Shown here piece by piece: positions 36,162 through 44,539 of a stretch of 52,060 bases of DNA. Below the pieces are notes generated by a model. It did not search any database. It saw only the letters and a list, made by a program, of their open reading frames with translations, and was not told where the DNA came from. The stretch is from contig JAUJOY010000006.1 of NCBI GenBank assembly GCA_030447385.1, positions 1 through 52,060 on the forward strand, in the 5' to 3' direction. Positions within the stretch are counted from its first letter, which is position 1, and every line of letters begins with the position of its first letter. The position numbers and the translations under genes were made by a program. The DNA is from Mycobacteriales bacterium (GTDB taxonomy: Bacteria > Actinomycetota > Actinomycetes > Mycobacteriales > SCTD01).

Positions 36162-37511
36162 ATGACCACCTCGGTTCTCTGGCTGCGGCGCGACCTGCGG
36201 CTGAGCGACCACCCGGCCCTGCTGGCCGCAGCCGAGAGCTCCGAGCAGGTGCTGCCGCTGTTCGTCCTCGACGACGTGCTTCTCCGGCCGGCGGGTGCCG
36301 CACGCACGGCCTTCCTCTACCGCTGCCTGCGCGAGCTCACCGCGCGCACCGGCGGAGCGCTGCGGGTGGTGCGCGGCCGCCCCGAGGAGGTCCTCCCGGG
36401 CATCGCCCAGCAGGTCGGCGCCGTCGGCGTGCACATCAGCAGTGACCACGGGCCGTACGGCCGGTCGCGTGACGCCGCGGTCGGGGGAGCCCTGGGTGAG
36501 GTTCCGCTCGTCGCGACCGGGTCGCCGTACGCGGTGGCGCCGGGAACGCTGACGAGGAGTGACGGGCAGCCCTACCAGGTCTACTCGCCGTTCTTCCGCG
36601 CCTGGCAGCAGCGCGGGGCAGCACCTCCCGCGCGCACCCCTGACATCCCGCGCTGGACGGACGGGGACGTGTCCACCGACGCCGTCCCGGACGACCCGGA
36701 CCTGGGCGCGGTGGAGCTGCCGGAGGCGGGGGAGGAGGCGGCGCGGGCACGGTGGCAGTCCTTTGGCCAGACCGACGTGGACGACTACGCCGACCTGCGC
36801 AGCCGGCCGGATGCGGACCGCTCCTCGCAGCTGTCGGTCTACCTGAAGTACGGGTGCCTGCACCCCCGTACCGTCCTCGCGGATCTCGGGAGCGGACCAG
36901 GAGCCGATGCCTACCGGCGGGAGATCGTGTTCCGCGACTTCTACGCCGACGTCCTCTGGCACCGTCCCGAGTCCGCACGGCACGAGGTCCAGCCGAAGAT
37001 GGCCGCCTACCCCTACGACGGCGGGGCGGTCGCCGAGCAGCGCTACACCGCGTGGGTCCAGGGCAGGACCGGCTACCCGTTCGTCGACGCGGGGATGCGC
37101 CAGCTGAGCTCGCAGGCCTGGATGCACAACCGGGTGCGGATGGTCGTCGCGTCGTTCCTCACCAAGGACCTGCACCTGCACTGGCGCCGCGGAGCGACCT
37201 ACTTCATGTCAGGGCTGCGAGACGGGGACCTCGCCTCCAACGTGCACGGCTGGCAGTGGGTGGCCGGAACGGGCACGGACCCGGCTCCCTACTTCCGGGT
37301 CTTCAACCCGGTAAGGCAGGGCCGCGACCACGACCCGAACGGTGACTACATCCGCCGGTGGGTGCCCGAGCTGCGGGACCTCCCCGGTCCCGAGGTGCAC
37401 GAGCCGTGGCTGCTGCCCGGCGGTCCGCCGCCGGGTTATCCGGCTCCGATCGTCGACCACGCACAGGAGCGGGCGGAGGCCCTGAGGCGCTACGCCGCGC
37501 TGGCCGGCTGA
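36162..37511 (+). CDS. phr: Deoxyribodipyrimidine photolyase
   Basis: The 449-residue class I photolyase repairs UV-induced pyrimidine dimers using light. The N-terminal antenna domain begins SVLWLRRDLRLSDHPALL. The FAD domain contains QLSVYLKYGCLHPRTVL, EIVFRDFYADVLWHRP, GYPFVDAGMRQLSSQAWMHN, RVRMVVASFLTKDL and NVHGWQWVAGTGTDPAPYF. The WQWVAGTGTD segment favours a CPD photolyase over a cryptochrome. It is alone, divergent from the glycolate operon. Confidence 0.95.
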   Translation: MTTSVLWLRRDLRLSDHPALLAAAESSEQVLPLFVLDDVLLRPAGAARTAFLYRCLRELTARTGGALRVVRGRPEEVLPGIAQQVGAVGVHISSDHGPYGRSRDAAVGGALGEVPLVATGSPYAVAPGTLTRSDGQPYQVYSPFFRAWQQRGAAPPARTPDIPRWTDGDVSTDAVPDDPDLGAVELPEAGEEAARARWQSFGQTDVDDYADLRSRPDADRSSQLSVYLKYGCLHPRTVLADLGSGPGADAYRREIVFRDFYADVLWHRPESARHEVQPKMAAYPYDGGAVAEQRYTAWVQGRTGYPFVDAGMRQLSSQAWMHNRVRMVVASFLTKDLHLHWRRGATYFMSGLRDGDLASNVHGWQWVAGTGTDPAPYFRVFNPVRQGRDHDPNGDYIRRWVPELRDLPGPEVHEPWLLPGGPPPGYPAPIVDHAQERAEALRRYAALAG

Positions 37512-37563
37512 CGCCCCGCGAGGACCGGGAACTGCCTGACCGGTTGCGCTTGTGTCGGGTCGG

Positions 37564-37586
37564 GGTGCTGCCGATGAGGTAGCACC
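37564..37586 (+). terminator. Small hairpin between phr and the DUF7455 gene
   Basis: GGTGCT (37564-37569) pairs with AGCACC (37581-37586) across an 11-nt loop. It lies 52 bp after the phr stop and 25 bp before the next start, so it may end the phr message or be a leader hairpin of the small gene. The stem is short and there is no T-run. Confidence 0.35.
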
Positions 37587-37610
37587 GCTGGATCTTCGGG
37601 AGGACCGACC

Positions 37611-37829
37611 ATGACGACGACCCTGCTCCCGTTCCGAAGCCTCGTCGTCCAGGACCGCTGCGACCGCTGCGGCGCCCAGGCCTACTTCCGCGCGGTCCTG
37701 ATCGCGGGCGACCTGCTGTTCTGCGCCCACCACGGCAGGGAGTACTCCGCCAAGCTCTCCGAGACCGCCGTCCTGGTGGAGGACCACTCCGCGGCCATCA
37801 ACGGCAAGCCCAGCCCCGCCGCCTACTGA
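37611..37829 (+). CDS. DUF7455 small zinc-ribbon-like protein
   Basis: The 72-residue protein contains DRCDRCGAQAYFRAVL and LLFCAHHGREYSAKL, a Cys-x-x-Cys and Cys-x-His-His arrangement that likely binds one zinc ion. The family is widespread in actinomycetes and often lies near sigma factor or topoisomerase genes, but its role is unknown. GGGAGGA precedes the ATG at good spacing. Confidence 0.85.
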   Translation: MTTTLLPFRSLVVQDRCDRCGAQAYFRAVLIAGDLLFCAHHGREYSAKLSETAVLVEDHSAAINGKPSPAAY

Positions 37830-37838
37830 GCAGCCGGT

Positions 37839-37844
37839 TAGCGT
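37839..37844 (+). promoter_or_regulatory. Candidate -10 element (TAGCGT) of a near-leaderless promoter
   Basis: TAGCGT lies 8 nt before the ATG at 37853, with no ribosome-binding site. The spacing is slightly longer than for other such elements in the window. Confidence 0.4.
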
Positions 37845-37852
37845 CTCGTTCC

Positions 37853-39073
37853 ATGGCGGCGGGACGGGCGTACGACCTCGTGCTCTTCGGGGCCAGCGGC
37901 TACGTCGGTCGGCTGACCGCCGCCTACCTCGCCGAGCACGCGGCGGCGGACACGCGGGTCGCCCTCGCCGGCCGCTCCCCCCAGCGGCTCGCCGACGTCC
38001 GTGAGGCGCTGGGAGCTCCCGCTGCCGGCTGGCCCCTGATCCCGGCCGATGCGGGGGATGCCAGCGCCTTGCGGGCCTTGGCCGAGCAGACCGCGGTCGT
38101 GGTGACCACGGTGGGTCCGTACGCGAGGTACGGGCTGCCGCTGGTCGCTGCCTGCGCAGCTGCCGGCACCGGCTACGCCGACCTCACCGGCGAGCTGCTC
38201 TTCGTCCGCGACAGCATCGACTCCTTCCACGGCGCGGCGCAGGACAGCGGTGCCCGCATCGTGCATGCCTGCGGCTTCGACTCGATCCCGTCGGACCTGG
38301 GCGTGCTCCTGACGGCGGGGCGGGCCGCGGCCGACGGAGCGGGCGAGCTGACCGACACGACGCTTCTGGTCGTGTCGATGCGGGGCGGCGTCAGCGGCGG
38401 GACCATCGACTCCCTTCGGACGCAGGTCGACGTCGTCCGGGCCGACAGGTCGCTGCGCCGACTCGTCACGGACCCGCACACCCTCAGCCCGGACCGCAGC
38501 GCTGAACCCGACCTCCCTGCCTACAGCGACACGCCACTGCTGGGACGGCAGGACGGGGGCTGGACCGGGCCGTTCGTCATGGCGCCGTTCAACACCCGCA
38601 TCGTGCGGCGCAGCAACTCCCTGCAGAGCTGGGTGTACGGCCGGCAGTTCCGCTACCGCGAGGCGATGAGCTTCGGGCGCAGCCCGCTCGGTCCGGCCCT
38701 TGCCGTCGGGATGGCGGGCGGCGTCGCCGGGCTCGCGGCGGGTCTCGGGTTCGGCCCCAGCCGCACGGTGCTCGACCGGCTGCTCCCGGCACCGGGGCAG
38801 GGACCGAGCCAGCGGACCCGCGAGCGGGGGCACTTCCGCATCGAGGTCACCGCGACGACGACCACCGGTGCGCGATACCGGACGACGGTGGCCGCGAAGG
38901 GAGATCCCGGCTACGCCGCGACAGCCGTGATGCTGGGGGAGAGCGGCCTTTGCCTCGCTGTGGACCCGCCGGTCGGCGGCGGCGGTGTGCTGACCCCGGC
39001 TGTCGCTCTGGGGGCGGTGCTGGCCGAGCGCCTGCGCATCGCCGGGTTCCACCTGACCACCGAACGGCTCTGA
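37853..39073 (+). CDS. Saccharopine dehydrogenase-like trans-acting enoyl reductase family protein
   Basis: The 406-residue protein starts with a Rossmann motif, LVLFGASGYVGRLTAAYLAE, then VVVTTVGPYARYGLPLVAAC, GYADLTGELLFVRD and HACGFDSIPSDLGVLL, the signature of the family containing mycobacterial trans-acting enoyl reductases (Rv2449c/Rv2953 type). Its substrate may be a polyketide or lipid intermediate, but no polyketide synthase is nearby. A hydrophobic stretch at about 280-305 may contact the membrane. Start ATG 37853 has a -10 element 8 nt upstream. Confidence 0.85.
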   Translation: MAAGRAYDLVLFGASGYVGRLTAAYLAEHAAADTRVALAGRSPQRLADVREALGAPAAGWPLIPADAGDASALRALAEQTAVVVTTVGPYARYGLPLVAACAAAGTGYADLTGELLFVRDSIDSFHGAAQDSGARIVHACGFDSIPSDLGVLLTAGRAAADGAGELTDTTLLVVSMRGGVSGGTIDSLRTQVDVVRADRSLRRLVTDPHTLSPDRSAEPDLPAYSDTPLLGRQDGGWTGPFVMAPFNTRIVRRSNSLQSWVYGRQFRYREAMSFGRSPLGPALAVGMAGGVAGLAAGLGFGPSRTVLDRLLPAPGQGPSQRTRERGHFRIEVTATTTTGARYRTTVAAKGDPGYAATAVMLGESGLCLAVDPPVGGGGVLTPAVALGAVLAERLRIAGFHLTTERL

Positions 39074-39123
39074 CGGCGTAGACGGGGTTGCCGCCCGGCA
39101 CGTACCTCCGCCCCGGCGCGAGC

Positions 39124-39516
39124 TCAGCCCTTCGCGAGGTTGGCGACCCGCAGCTCGCCCTTCGCCACGAGGCGCTCCTGCTCGTCCCGGATGTCTACCG
39201 ACCACAGCTGCTGGCTGCGACCGCGGTGGATGGGCGTCGCCACCGCGTGAAGCGTCCCCTCTCGGACCGCCCGCAGGAGGTTCGTGTGGTTCGCCGTGCC
39301 GACCACGTTGCCCCGATCGCCGAACCAGGCCGCAGCCGCGACGCTTCCGAGCGTCTCGACGACCGTGCAGAGCACGCCGCCGTGCAGCAGGCCGTACGGC
39401 TGGTGCAGCTCCTTGCGCACCGGCAGGACCGCGCGCACCTCGTCCCCCGACACCGCGGTGATCTCGAGACCGATCAGCGCGTCGAAGCCGTCATAGGCGT
39501 AGGGGCTCCCGGTCAT
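39124..39516 (-). CDS. PaaI-type hotdog-fold thioesterase
   Basis: The 130-residue protein has the hotdog thioesterase pattern: ELHQPYGLLHGGVLCTVVET with the catalytic-site His-Gly-Gly, GTANHTNLLRAVREGTLHA and a C-terminal strand with WSVDIRDEQERLVAKGELR. The substrate is probably an acyl-CoA or aryl-CoA. It converges on the enoyl-reductase-like gene. The start follows TAGGCT by 6 nt, another leaderless arrangement. Confidence 0.88.
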   Translation of the reverse strand: MTGSPYAYDGFDALIGLEITAVSGDEVRAVLPVRKELHQPYGLLHGGVLCTVVETLGSVAAAAWFGDRGNVVGTANHTNLLRAVREGTLHAVATPIHRGRSQQLWSVDIRDEQERLVAKGELRVANLAKG

Positions 39517-39522
39517 CCCGCG

Positions 39523-39528
39523 AGCCTA
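39523..39528 (-). promoter_or_regulatory. -10 element (TAGGCT, minus strand) of the thioesterase gene
   Basis: Read on the minus strand, TAGGCT is followed by 6 nt and the ATG at 39516. No Shine-Dalgarno is present. Confidence 0.5.
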
Positions 39529-39534
39529 ACCAGG

Positions 39535-39600
39535 TCAGAAGATGAGGATCAGCAGCAGGATGATGATGATGAGTGCGACGACGCCGCCACCGATGTACAT
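39535..39600 (-). CDS. 21-residue hydrophobic membrane peptide
   Basis: An ATG at 39600, preceded by AAAGGGAG at good spacing, opens a 21-residue product beginning MYIGGGVVAL and ending in an Ile/Leu run, with stop TGA at 39535-39537. The whole product is one membrane-spanning stretch with a Gly-rich head. The strong ribosome-binding site and coherent composition argue it is translated. It may be a small membrane protein regulator or stress peptide; no function can be assigned. It lies upstream of the thioesterase gene on the same strand and divergent from prfC. Confidence 0.55.
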   Translation of the reverse strand: MYIGGGVVALIIIILLLILIF

Positions 39601-39705
39601 GATTGCTCCCTTTGTCGCCGCTGAAACTGCGCGGTGAGTGAACGACCTACCCGCTTGGGGCGATTCCATCTGCTGCGGAGGGCGATTCCCGAGATCCGCG
39701 GCCCG

Positions 39706-39711
39706 TAGAGT
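39706..39711 (+). promoter_or_regulatory. -10 element (TAGAGT) of a leaderless prfC promoter
   Basis: TAGAGT is followed by 6 nt and the prfC ATG at 39718, with no Shine-Dalgarno. This spacing predicts transcription starting at or next to the start codon. Confidence 0.5.
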
Positions 39712-39717
39712 GGCTCC

Positions 39718-41331
39718 ATGACGGTGGCGGACGCGCAGTGCTCCGCCCTGCCCGGCCTCGCCGGCCGTGAGGCACAGCGTCGGCGCACCTTCGCGGTCAT
39801 CAGCCACCCCGACGCGGGCAAGTCCACCCTCACCGAGGCGCTCGCCCTGCATGCCCGCGCCATCCAGGAGGCGGGCGCGATCCACGGCAAGGCCGGCCGC
39901 AGGAGCACCGTGTCGGACTGGATGGACATGGAGAAGGCCCGCGGCATCTCCATCAGCTCGGCGGCGCTGCAGTTCGGCTACGGCGACTGCGTGATCAACC
40001 TGCTGGACACCCCGGGCCACGCCGACTTCTCCGAGGACACCTACCGCGTGCTTGCTGCGGTCGACTGCGCGGTGATGCTGCTCGACGCCGCGAAGGGGCT
40101 CGAGCCGCAGACGATGAAGCTGTTCGACGTCTGCCGGCACCGCGGCATCCCGGTGCTGACGGTGGTCAACAAGTGGGACCGCCCGGGGCTCGAAGCGCTC
40201 GAGCTGCTCGATGAGATCCGCGAGCGCACCGGGCTGGAGCCGACCCCGCTGACGTGGCCGGTCGGCATCGCCGGCGACTTCCGCGGGGTGCTCGAGCGCG
40301 CGACCGGCGACTTCCTGCGCTTCTCCCGTACGGCCGGCGGCGCCACGATCGCTCCCGAGGAGCGCGTCCCCGCGACGCGGGCCGCTGCGGAGGAGGGCGA
40401 GGCCTGGCACCAGGCTGTCGAGGAGTGCGAGCTGCTGGAGGCGATGGGCCAGGTCCACGAGCAGTCCACGTTCCTCGACGGAGTGACGACTCCCGTGCTG
40501 TTCGGCTCAGCGGTGCTCAACTTCGGCGTACGCCAGCTGCTCGACACCCTGCTGGCCCTGGCCCCGCCCCCGGGCGCACGGCCCGACCTGGCGGGTGCCC
40601 CGCGGCCGCTCGACAGCCCGTTCAGCGCGTTCGTGTTCAAGATCCAGGCAGGGATGGACAGCGCCCACCGCGACCGGCTGGCCTACGTGCGCGTCTGCTC
40701 GGGGGTCTTCGAGCGCGGGACCGTCGTCACGCACTCGGCGACCGGGCGGCCGTTCGCCACGAAGTACGCCCAGCAGGTCTTCGGCCGTGACCGGGAGACC
40801 ATCGACCTCGCCTATCCCGGGGACGTCGTCGGGCTGGTCAACGCCACCGCGCTGCGCGTCGGCGACAGCCTCTACGTCGACGAGCCGGTGACCTTCCCAC
40901 CGATCCCCAGCTTTGCGCCGGAGCACTTCGCGGTGTGCCGCGCCGTGGACTCGAGCCGCTACAAGCAGTTCCGCCGCGGCATCGAGCAGCTCGAGCAGGA
41001 GGGGACCGTGCAGGTGCTCCGCTCCGACCTGCGCGGCGACCAGGCACCGGTGCTCGCCGCGGTCGGGCCGATGCAGTTCGAGGTCGCCGAGCACCGCATG
41101 GCCGGCGAGTTCTCCGCACCCGTGCGCCTGGACCGCCTGGACTACTCGATGGCCCGCCGGACCGACCGCGACTGGGCGCGGGTGCTGGACCGGGAGAGCG
41201 GGGTCGAGGTGCTCGAGCGCACCAGCGACGGGGCGCTCCTCGCGCTGTTCGCCGGCAACTGGCGGCTGGCGCGGGTCCAGCGCGACCACGAGGCAGTGGT
41301 GCTCGAGCCGCTCGTCGCGGCGGGCTCGTGA
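39718..41331 (+). CDS. prfC: Peptide chain release factor 3
   Basis: The 537-residue GTPase recycles class I release factors from the ribosome. G motifs are visible: AVISHPDAGKSTLTEAL (G1), GISISSAALQF (G2), LLDTPGHADFSEDTYR (G3) and TVVNKWDRPG (G4). The QVFGRDRETIDLAYPGDVVG and FAVCRAVDSSRYKQFRRGIE segments are RF3-type rather than EF-G. The length agrees with RF3. The gene stands alone at the head of a rightward series. Confidence 0.95.
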   Translation: MTVADAQCSALPGLAGREAQRRRTFAVISHPDAGKSTLTEALALHARAIQEAGAIHGKAGRRSTVSDWMDMEKARGISISSAALQFGYGDCVINLLDTPGHADFSEDTYRVLAAVDCAVMLLDAAKGLEPQTMKLFDVCRHRGIPVLTVVNKWDRPGLEALELLDEIRERTGLEPTPLTWPVGIAGDFRGVLERATGDFLRFSRTAGGATIAPEERVPATRAAAEEGEAWHQAVEECELLEAMGQVHEQSTFLDGVTTPVLFGSAVLNFGVRQLLDTLLALAPPPGARPDLAGAPRPLDSPFSAFVFKIQAGMDSAHRDRLAYVRVCSGVFERGTVVTHSATGRPFATKYAQQVFGRDRETIDLAYPGDVVGLVNATALRVGDSLYVDEPVTFPPIPSFAPEHFAVCRAVDSSRYKQFRRGIEQLEQEGTVQVLRSDLRGDQAPVLAAVGPMQFEVAEHRMAGEFSAPVRLDRLDYSMARRTDRDWARVLDRESGVEVLERTSDGALLALFAGNWRLARVQRDHEAVVLEPLVAAGS

Positions 41332-41359
41332 CTGTGGGCCGGACCTAGTGTCCCTCCTC

Positions 41360-41806
41360 GTGCACCGCCCCCAGGCTCCTCGCCCCGTGCCGCGTCGCGG
41401 TCGTACGGGTTCGCGGCTGCTGCTGGTCGTGGCCGTCCTCGCGTTGCTCGGCACCGGGGTCCTCGACGCCGTCCTTCGCGCGGGCGCCGCCCCCGCAGCG
41501 CGTACGGCCGCCTCCGGTGGCGTGGGCACCGCCGCCGGCTTCCAGAGCGGGACTCCTGGCGCCGAGCGCCAGCCCCCGTCCGGGATCCCCGGGGTGCGCA
41601 CCGCCCCGCTCCCAGGGCCGGCGCCGCTGCAGTCCCTGGACGGTCTCGTCCCGTCACCGGGCTTCCCGCTCACGCGGCACCTGCTCGCCTCGCTGTCGTC
41701 CATGACCACCGAAGGCGCCCCCGCCGCCGGGGTGCGCTCGAGCGCGGACAGCCGGGCCCCACCGCACGACGCAGGCACCTTCGCGTCCCTGCCGTCCCGG
41801 CCCTGA
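41360..41806 (+). CDS. Single-pass membrane protein with disordered outer region, hypothetical
   Basis: From GTG 41360 the product is 148 residues: a short basic N-terminus, one membrane helix (RLLLVVAVLALLGTGVLDAV) and a long Ala/Gly/Pro/Ser-rich stretch with no clear fold. I recognise no family. GTG 41348 would add four residues; 41360 is preferred because TAGTGT (41346-41351) lies 8 nt upstream in a leaderless-like arrangement. It is 27 bp before the SecDF gene and may be expressed with it, possibly as an accessory of secretion. Confidence 0.5.
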   Translation: MHRPQAPRPVPRRGRTGSRLLLVVAVLALLGTGVLDAVLRAGAAPAARTAASGGVGTAAGFQSGTPGAERQPPSGIPGVRTAPLPGPAPLQSLDGLVPSPGFPLTRHLLASLSSMTTEGAPAAGVRSSADSRAPPHDAGTFASLPSRP

Positions 41807-41833
41807 GCGGCCGCCCCTTTCTGGAGACCTGCT

Positions 41834-44506
41834 GTGACCCGTCCACCCGTCCTGCGCGCCCTCGCCGCGTTGCTCATCCTCGGCCTGTCGACGTTCTTCG
41901 TCGTCACGCGCGAGGCCCGTCTGGGTCTCGACCTGCGCGGCGGCACGTCGATCACCCTCGAGACCAAGGACTCCCCGACCACCAAGGCCGACGCCGAGGC
42001 GACCGACCGTGCCCTTGAGGTCCTGCGGCGACGCGTGGATGCGCTCGGCGTCGCCGAGCCCACGCTGGCGCGCTCGGGCAGCAACCGGATCATCGTCGAG
42101 CTGCCCGGCCTGCAGGACGCGGCGCAGGCGGCGGAGCAGCTCGGCCAGACCGCCCAGCTCACCTTCCACCCGGTCCTCGGGCTCGGCGACCCCGCTGCGT
42201 TCCTGCCCCCCGACCCGGCGGCCTCCCCGGATCCCGCAGGCGCCTCCCCGGCGCCGGGCGAGTCACCGGCCGCTCCCCCGCCGGTGTCACCCGCGCCGCC
42301 GGCAGGGGCCCCCGTCCCTGCCCCGACCGTCAGCACGGCGGGGCGCGCGGCGGTGGGCCTTCCCGCGGACCAGCCGGCGCCGAGCCCGCCGGCTGCGTCC
42401 GCACCGGCTGCGCCGGGTCCGGCAGCCCCCGCCCCAGCAGTCCCCGATCCGGCCGGACCTGCGGCGTCTGCTCCGGCAGCCCCCGATCCCGCAGCGTCGG
42501 CTCCGGCGGGCGCGCAGCCCGCTCCGGGCGATCAGGAGCCCTTCGACGCGAGCAAGCCGCAGACGATCCCGGACGAGCAGGGCCAGCCGATCCTGGTCGG
42601 TCCGGCAGCGCTGACCGGTGAGGGTGTCGGCGACGCCGCCGCGCAGGTCGACCAGCAGACCGGCACGGGCCGCTTCGTGTCCATCGACTTCCGCGGCGAC
42701 GGAGGCCGGGAGTGGGAGAGGCTGACAGGCGCCGCCGCCTGCAACCCGCCCGGTGACCCCAAGCGCCGGGTCGCCATCGTGCTCGACGGCCAGACCATCA
42801 CCTCCCCGCAGGTCGACCCGAGCGTGCAGTGCAACGTCGGCATCCAGGGCGGCTCGACCCAGATCACCGGCTCCTTCACCCAGGAGGAGGCGCAGGAGCT
42901 CGCGGTGCTCATCAAGGGCGGTGCGCTGCCCGTACCCGTCGAGATCATCTCGCGCAGCACCGTCGGCCCGAGCCTCGGTCAGGAGGCGATCGACGCCAGC
43001 GTGCGGGCCGGCATCATCGGGCTGATCCTCACCACGCTCTTCCTGATCATCGTCTACCGCTTCGTCGGCTTCCTCGCCGCGGTCGCGCTGGCGACGTACG
43101 GCCTGATCTCGTACGGGGCGCTGGTCGCTCTGGGCGCCACCCTGACCCTGCCCGGGCTCGGCGGTCTGCTGCTGTCGGCCGGTCTCGCGATCGACGCCAA
43201 CGTGCTCGTGTTCGAGCGTGCGCGGGAGGAGTACGCCGCCTCGCGCAGCAAGCGGCTTGTCCCTGCGCTCGACAACGGGTTCAGCAAGGCCTTCAGCGCG
43301 ATCGCCGACTCCAACATCACGACCCTGCTCGCGGCCGGCCTGCTCTTCCTGCTGGCCTCCGGACCGGTCCGCGGCTTCGGGGTGACGCTGGTCATCGGCG
43401 TGCTCGCCTCGGTGATCTCCGCGCTGCTCGTGACCCGCGTGCTCACCGAGTTCGGCCTGCGGCGAGGGCTGCTGAGCAAGCGCCCACGAATCACGGGGCT
43501 CGGCACGCTCGGGCGCTTCCGGGAGTGGCTCGAGCGCCGCAAGCCCGACCTCATGAAGCACCGGCAGCGCTACCTCGTGATCACGGCTGTGGCGGTGCTG
43601 ATCGCCGTCGCCGGCATGTTCGTGCGCGGCTTCAACTTCGGCGTCGAGTTCACCGGCGGCCGGGTGGTGGAGTACGCCACCGCGCAGGACGTCTCCGTGG
43701 AGGACGCGCGTGCAGCCGTCTCGGACGCCGGCTTCCCGACGGCGGTCGTGCAGCAGAGCAACGGCGAGAACATCACCGTGCGGACGGGCAACATCGGCGA
43801 CCCCGAGATCGAGCGGATCCGCACGTCACTGGCCGAGGTGGCCGGTGAGACCCGGATCAGCAGTGACGAGCTGATCGGGCCGACGCTCGGCAACGAGCTG
43901 CGCAAGAAGGCCATCCTGGCCCTCGTGATCGCGCTGCTCGCCCAGCTGGCCTACCTCGCGGTCCGGTTCCGCTGGACCTTCGCTGCGGGCACCGTTCTCG
44001 CGATGTTCCACGACGTGATCCTCGTGCTGGGGCTCTTCGCGTGGCTCGGCAAGCCCATCGACGGCATCTTCCTGGCGGCGGCGCTGACCATCATCGGTGT
44101 CTCCGTCAACGACTCCGTCGTCACCATGGACCGCATCCGCGAGACCTGGGCGGGAGCGCGCACCAAGCCGCTCGCGACGGTCGTCAACACGGCGATCATC
44201 GCCACCGCGCCCCGCACGATCAACACCGGCATCGGCGCGTTCTTCATCCTCGGCGCCCTGTTCGCCCTCGGCGGCCGGTCCCTGACCGACTTCGCGCTGG
44301 CGCTGCTGCTCGGCCTGTTCGTCGGGACCTACTCCTCGGCGTTCGTGGCGTCGCCCCTGGTGCTGCTGTTCGAGCAGCGCAACTCCGCACCGCCGCCGAT
44401 GCCCAAGCGGAAGGTGGCCAGCGCCTCCTCCCGACCCCGGCCCGCGGCGAAGAAGAAGCCGCAGCCGGTGAAGGCCCGGGTGCGCCCGCAGGGCGGGACG
44501 GTCTAG
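41834..44506 (+). CDS. secDF: SecD-SecF fusion, protein-export membrane protein
   Basis: The 890-residue protein carries SecD and SecF in one chain and would use the proton gradient to assist Sec export. The SecD half has the first membrane helix (ALAALLILGLSTFFVV), the LGLDLRGGTSITLE motif, and the signature LAIDANVLVFERAREEY. The SecF half has FNFGVEFTGGRVVEY and VSVNDSVVTMDRIRETW. About twelve membrane helices are expected. Between residues about 120 and 235 lies a long Pro/Ala-rich insert in the periplasmic P1 region. Most actinomycetes have separate secD and secF beside ruvABC, so this may be a second system. The GTG has TGGAG upstream. Confidence 0.9.
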   Translation: MTRPPVLRALAALLILGLSTFFVVTREARLGLDLRGGTSITLETKDSPTTKADAEATDRALEVLRRRVDALGVAEPTLARSGSNRIIVELPGLQDAAQAAEQLGQTAQLTFHPVLGLGDPAAFLPPDPAASPDPAGASPAPGESPAAPPPVSPAPPAGAPVPAPTVSTAGRAAVGLPADQPAPSPPAASAPAAPGPAAPAPAVPDPAGPAASAPAAPDPAASAPAGAQPAPGDQEPFDASKPQTIPDEQGQPILVGPAALTGEGVGDAAAQVDQQTGTGRFVSIDFRGDGGREWERLTGAAACNPPGDPKRRVAIVLDGQTITSPQVDPSVQCNVGIQGGSTQITGSFTQEEAQELAVLIKGGALPVPVEIISRSTVGPSLGQEAIDASVRAGIIGLILTTLFLIIVYRFVGFLAAVALATYGLISYGALVALGATLTLPGLGGLLLSAGLAIDANVLVFERAREEYAASRSKRLVPALDNGFSKAFSAIADSNITTLLAAGLLFLLASGPVRGFGVTLVIGVLASVISALLVTRVLTEFGLRRGLLSKRPRITGLGTLGRFREWLERRKPDLMKHRQRYLVITAVAVLIAVAGMFVRGFNFGVEFTGGRVVEYATAQDVSVEDARAAVSDAGFPTAVVQQSNGENITVRTGNIGDPEIERIRTSLAEVAGETRISSDELIGPTLGNELRKKAILALVIALLAQLAYLAVRFRWTFAAGTVLAMFHDVILVLGLFAWLGKPIDGIFLAAALTIIGVSVNDSVVTMDRIRETWAGARTKPLATVVNTAIIATAPRTINTGIGAFFILGALFALGGRSLTDFALALLLGLFVGTYSSAFVASPLVLLFEQRNSAPPPMPKRKVASASSRPRPAAKKKPQPVKARVRPQGGTV

Positions 44507-44539
44507 CGAGAGGGAGCCGGAGCGACACGGGGGGTCGGG

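Noticed and set aside
40507-42336. 609-codon minus-strand frame over prfC and the start of secDF
   Set aside because: Both plus-strand genes are unambiguous; the antisense product is low-complexity.
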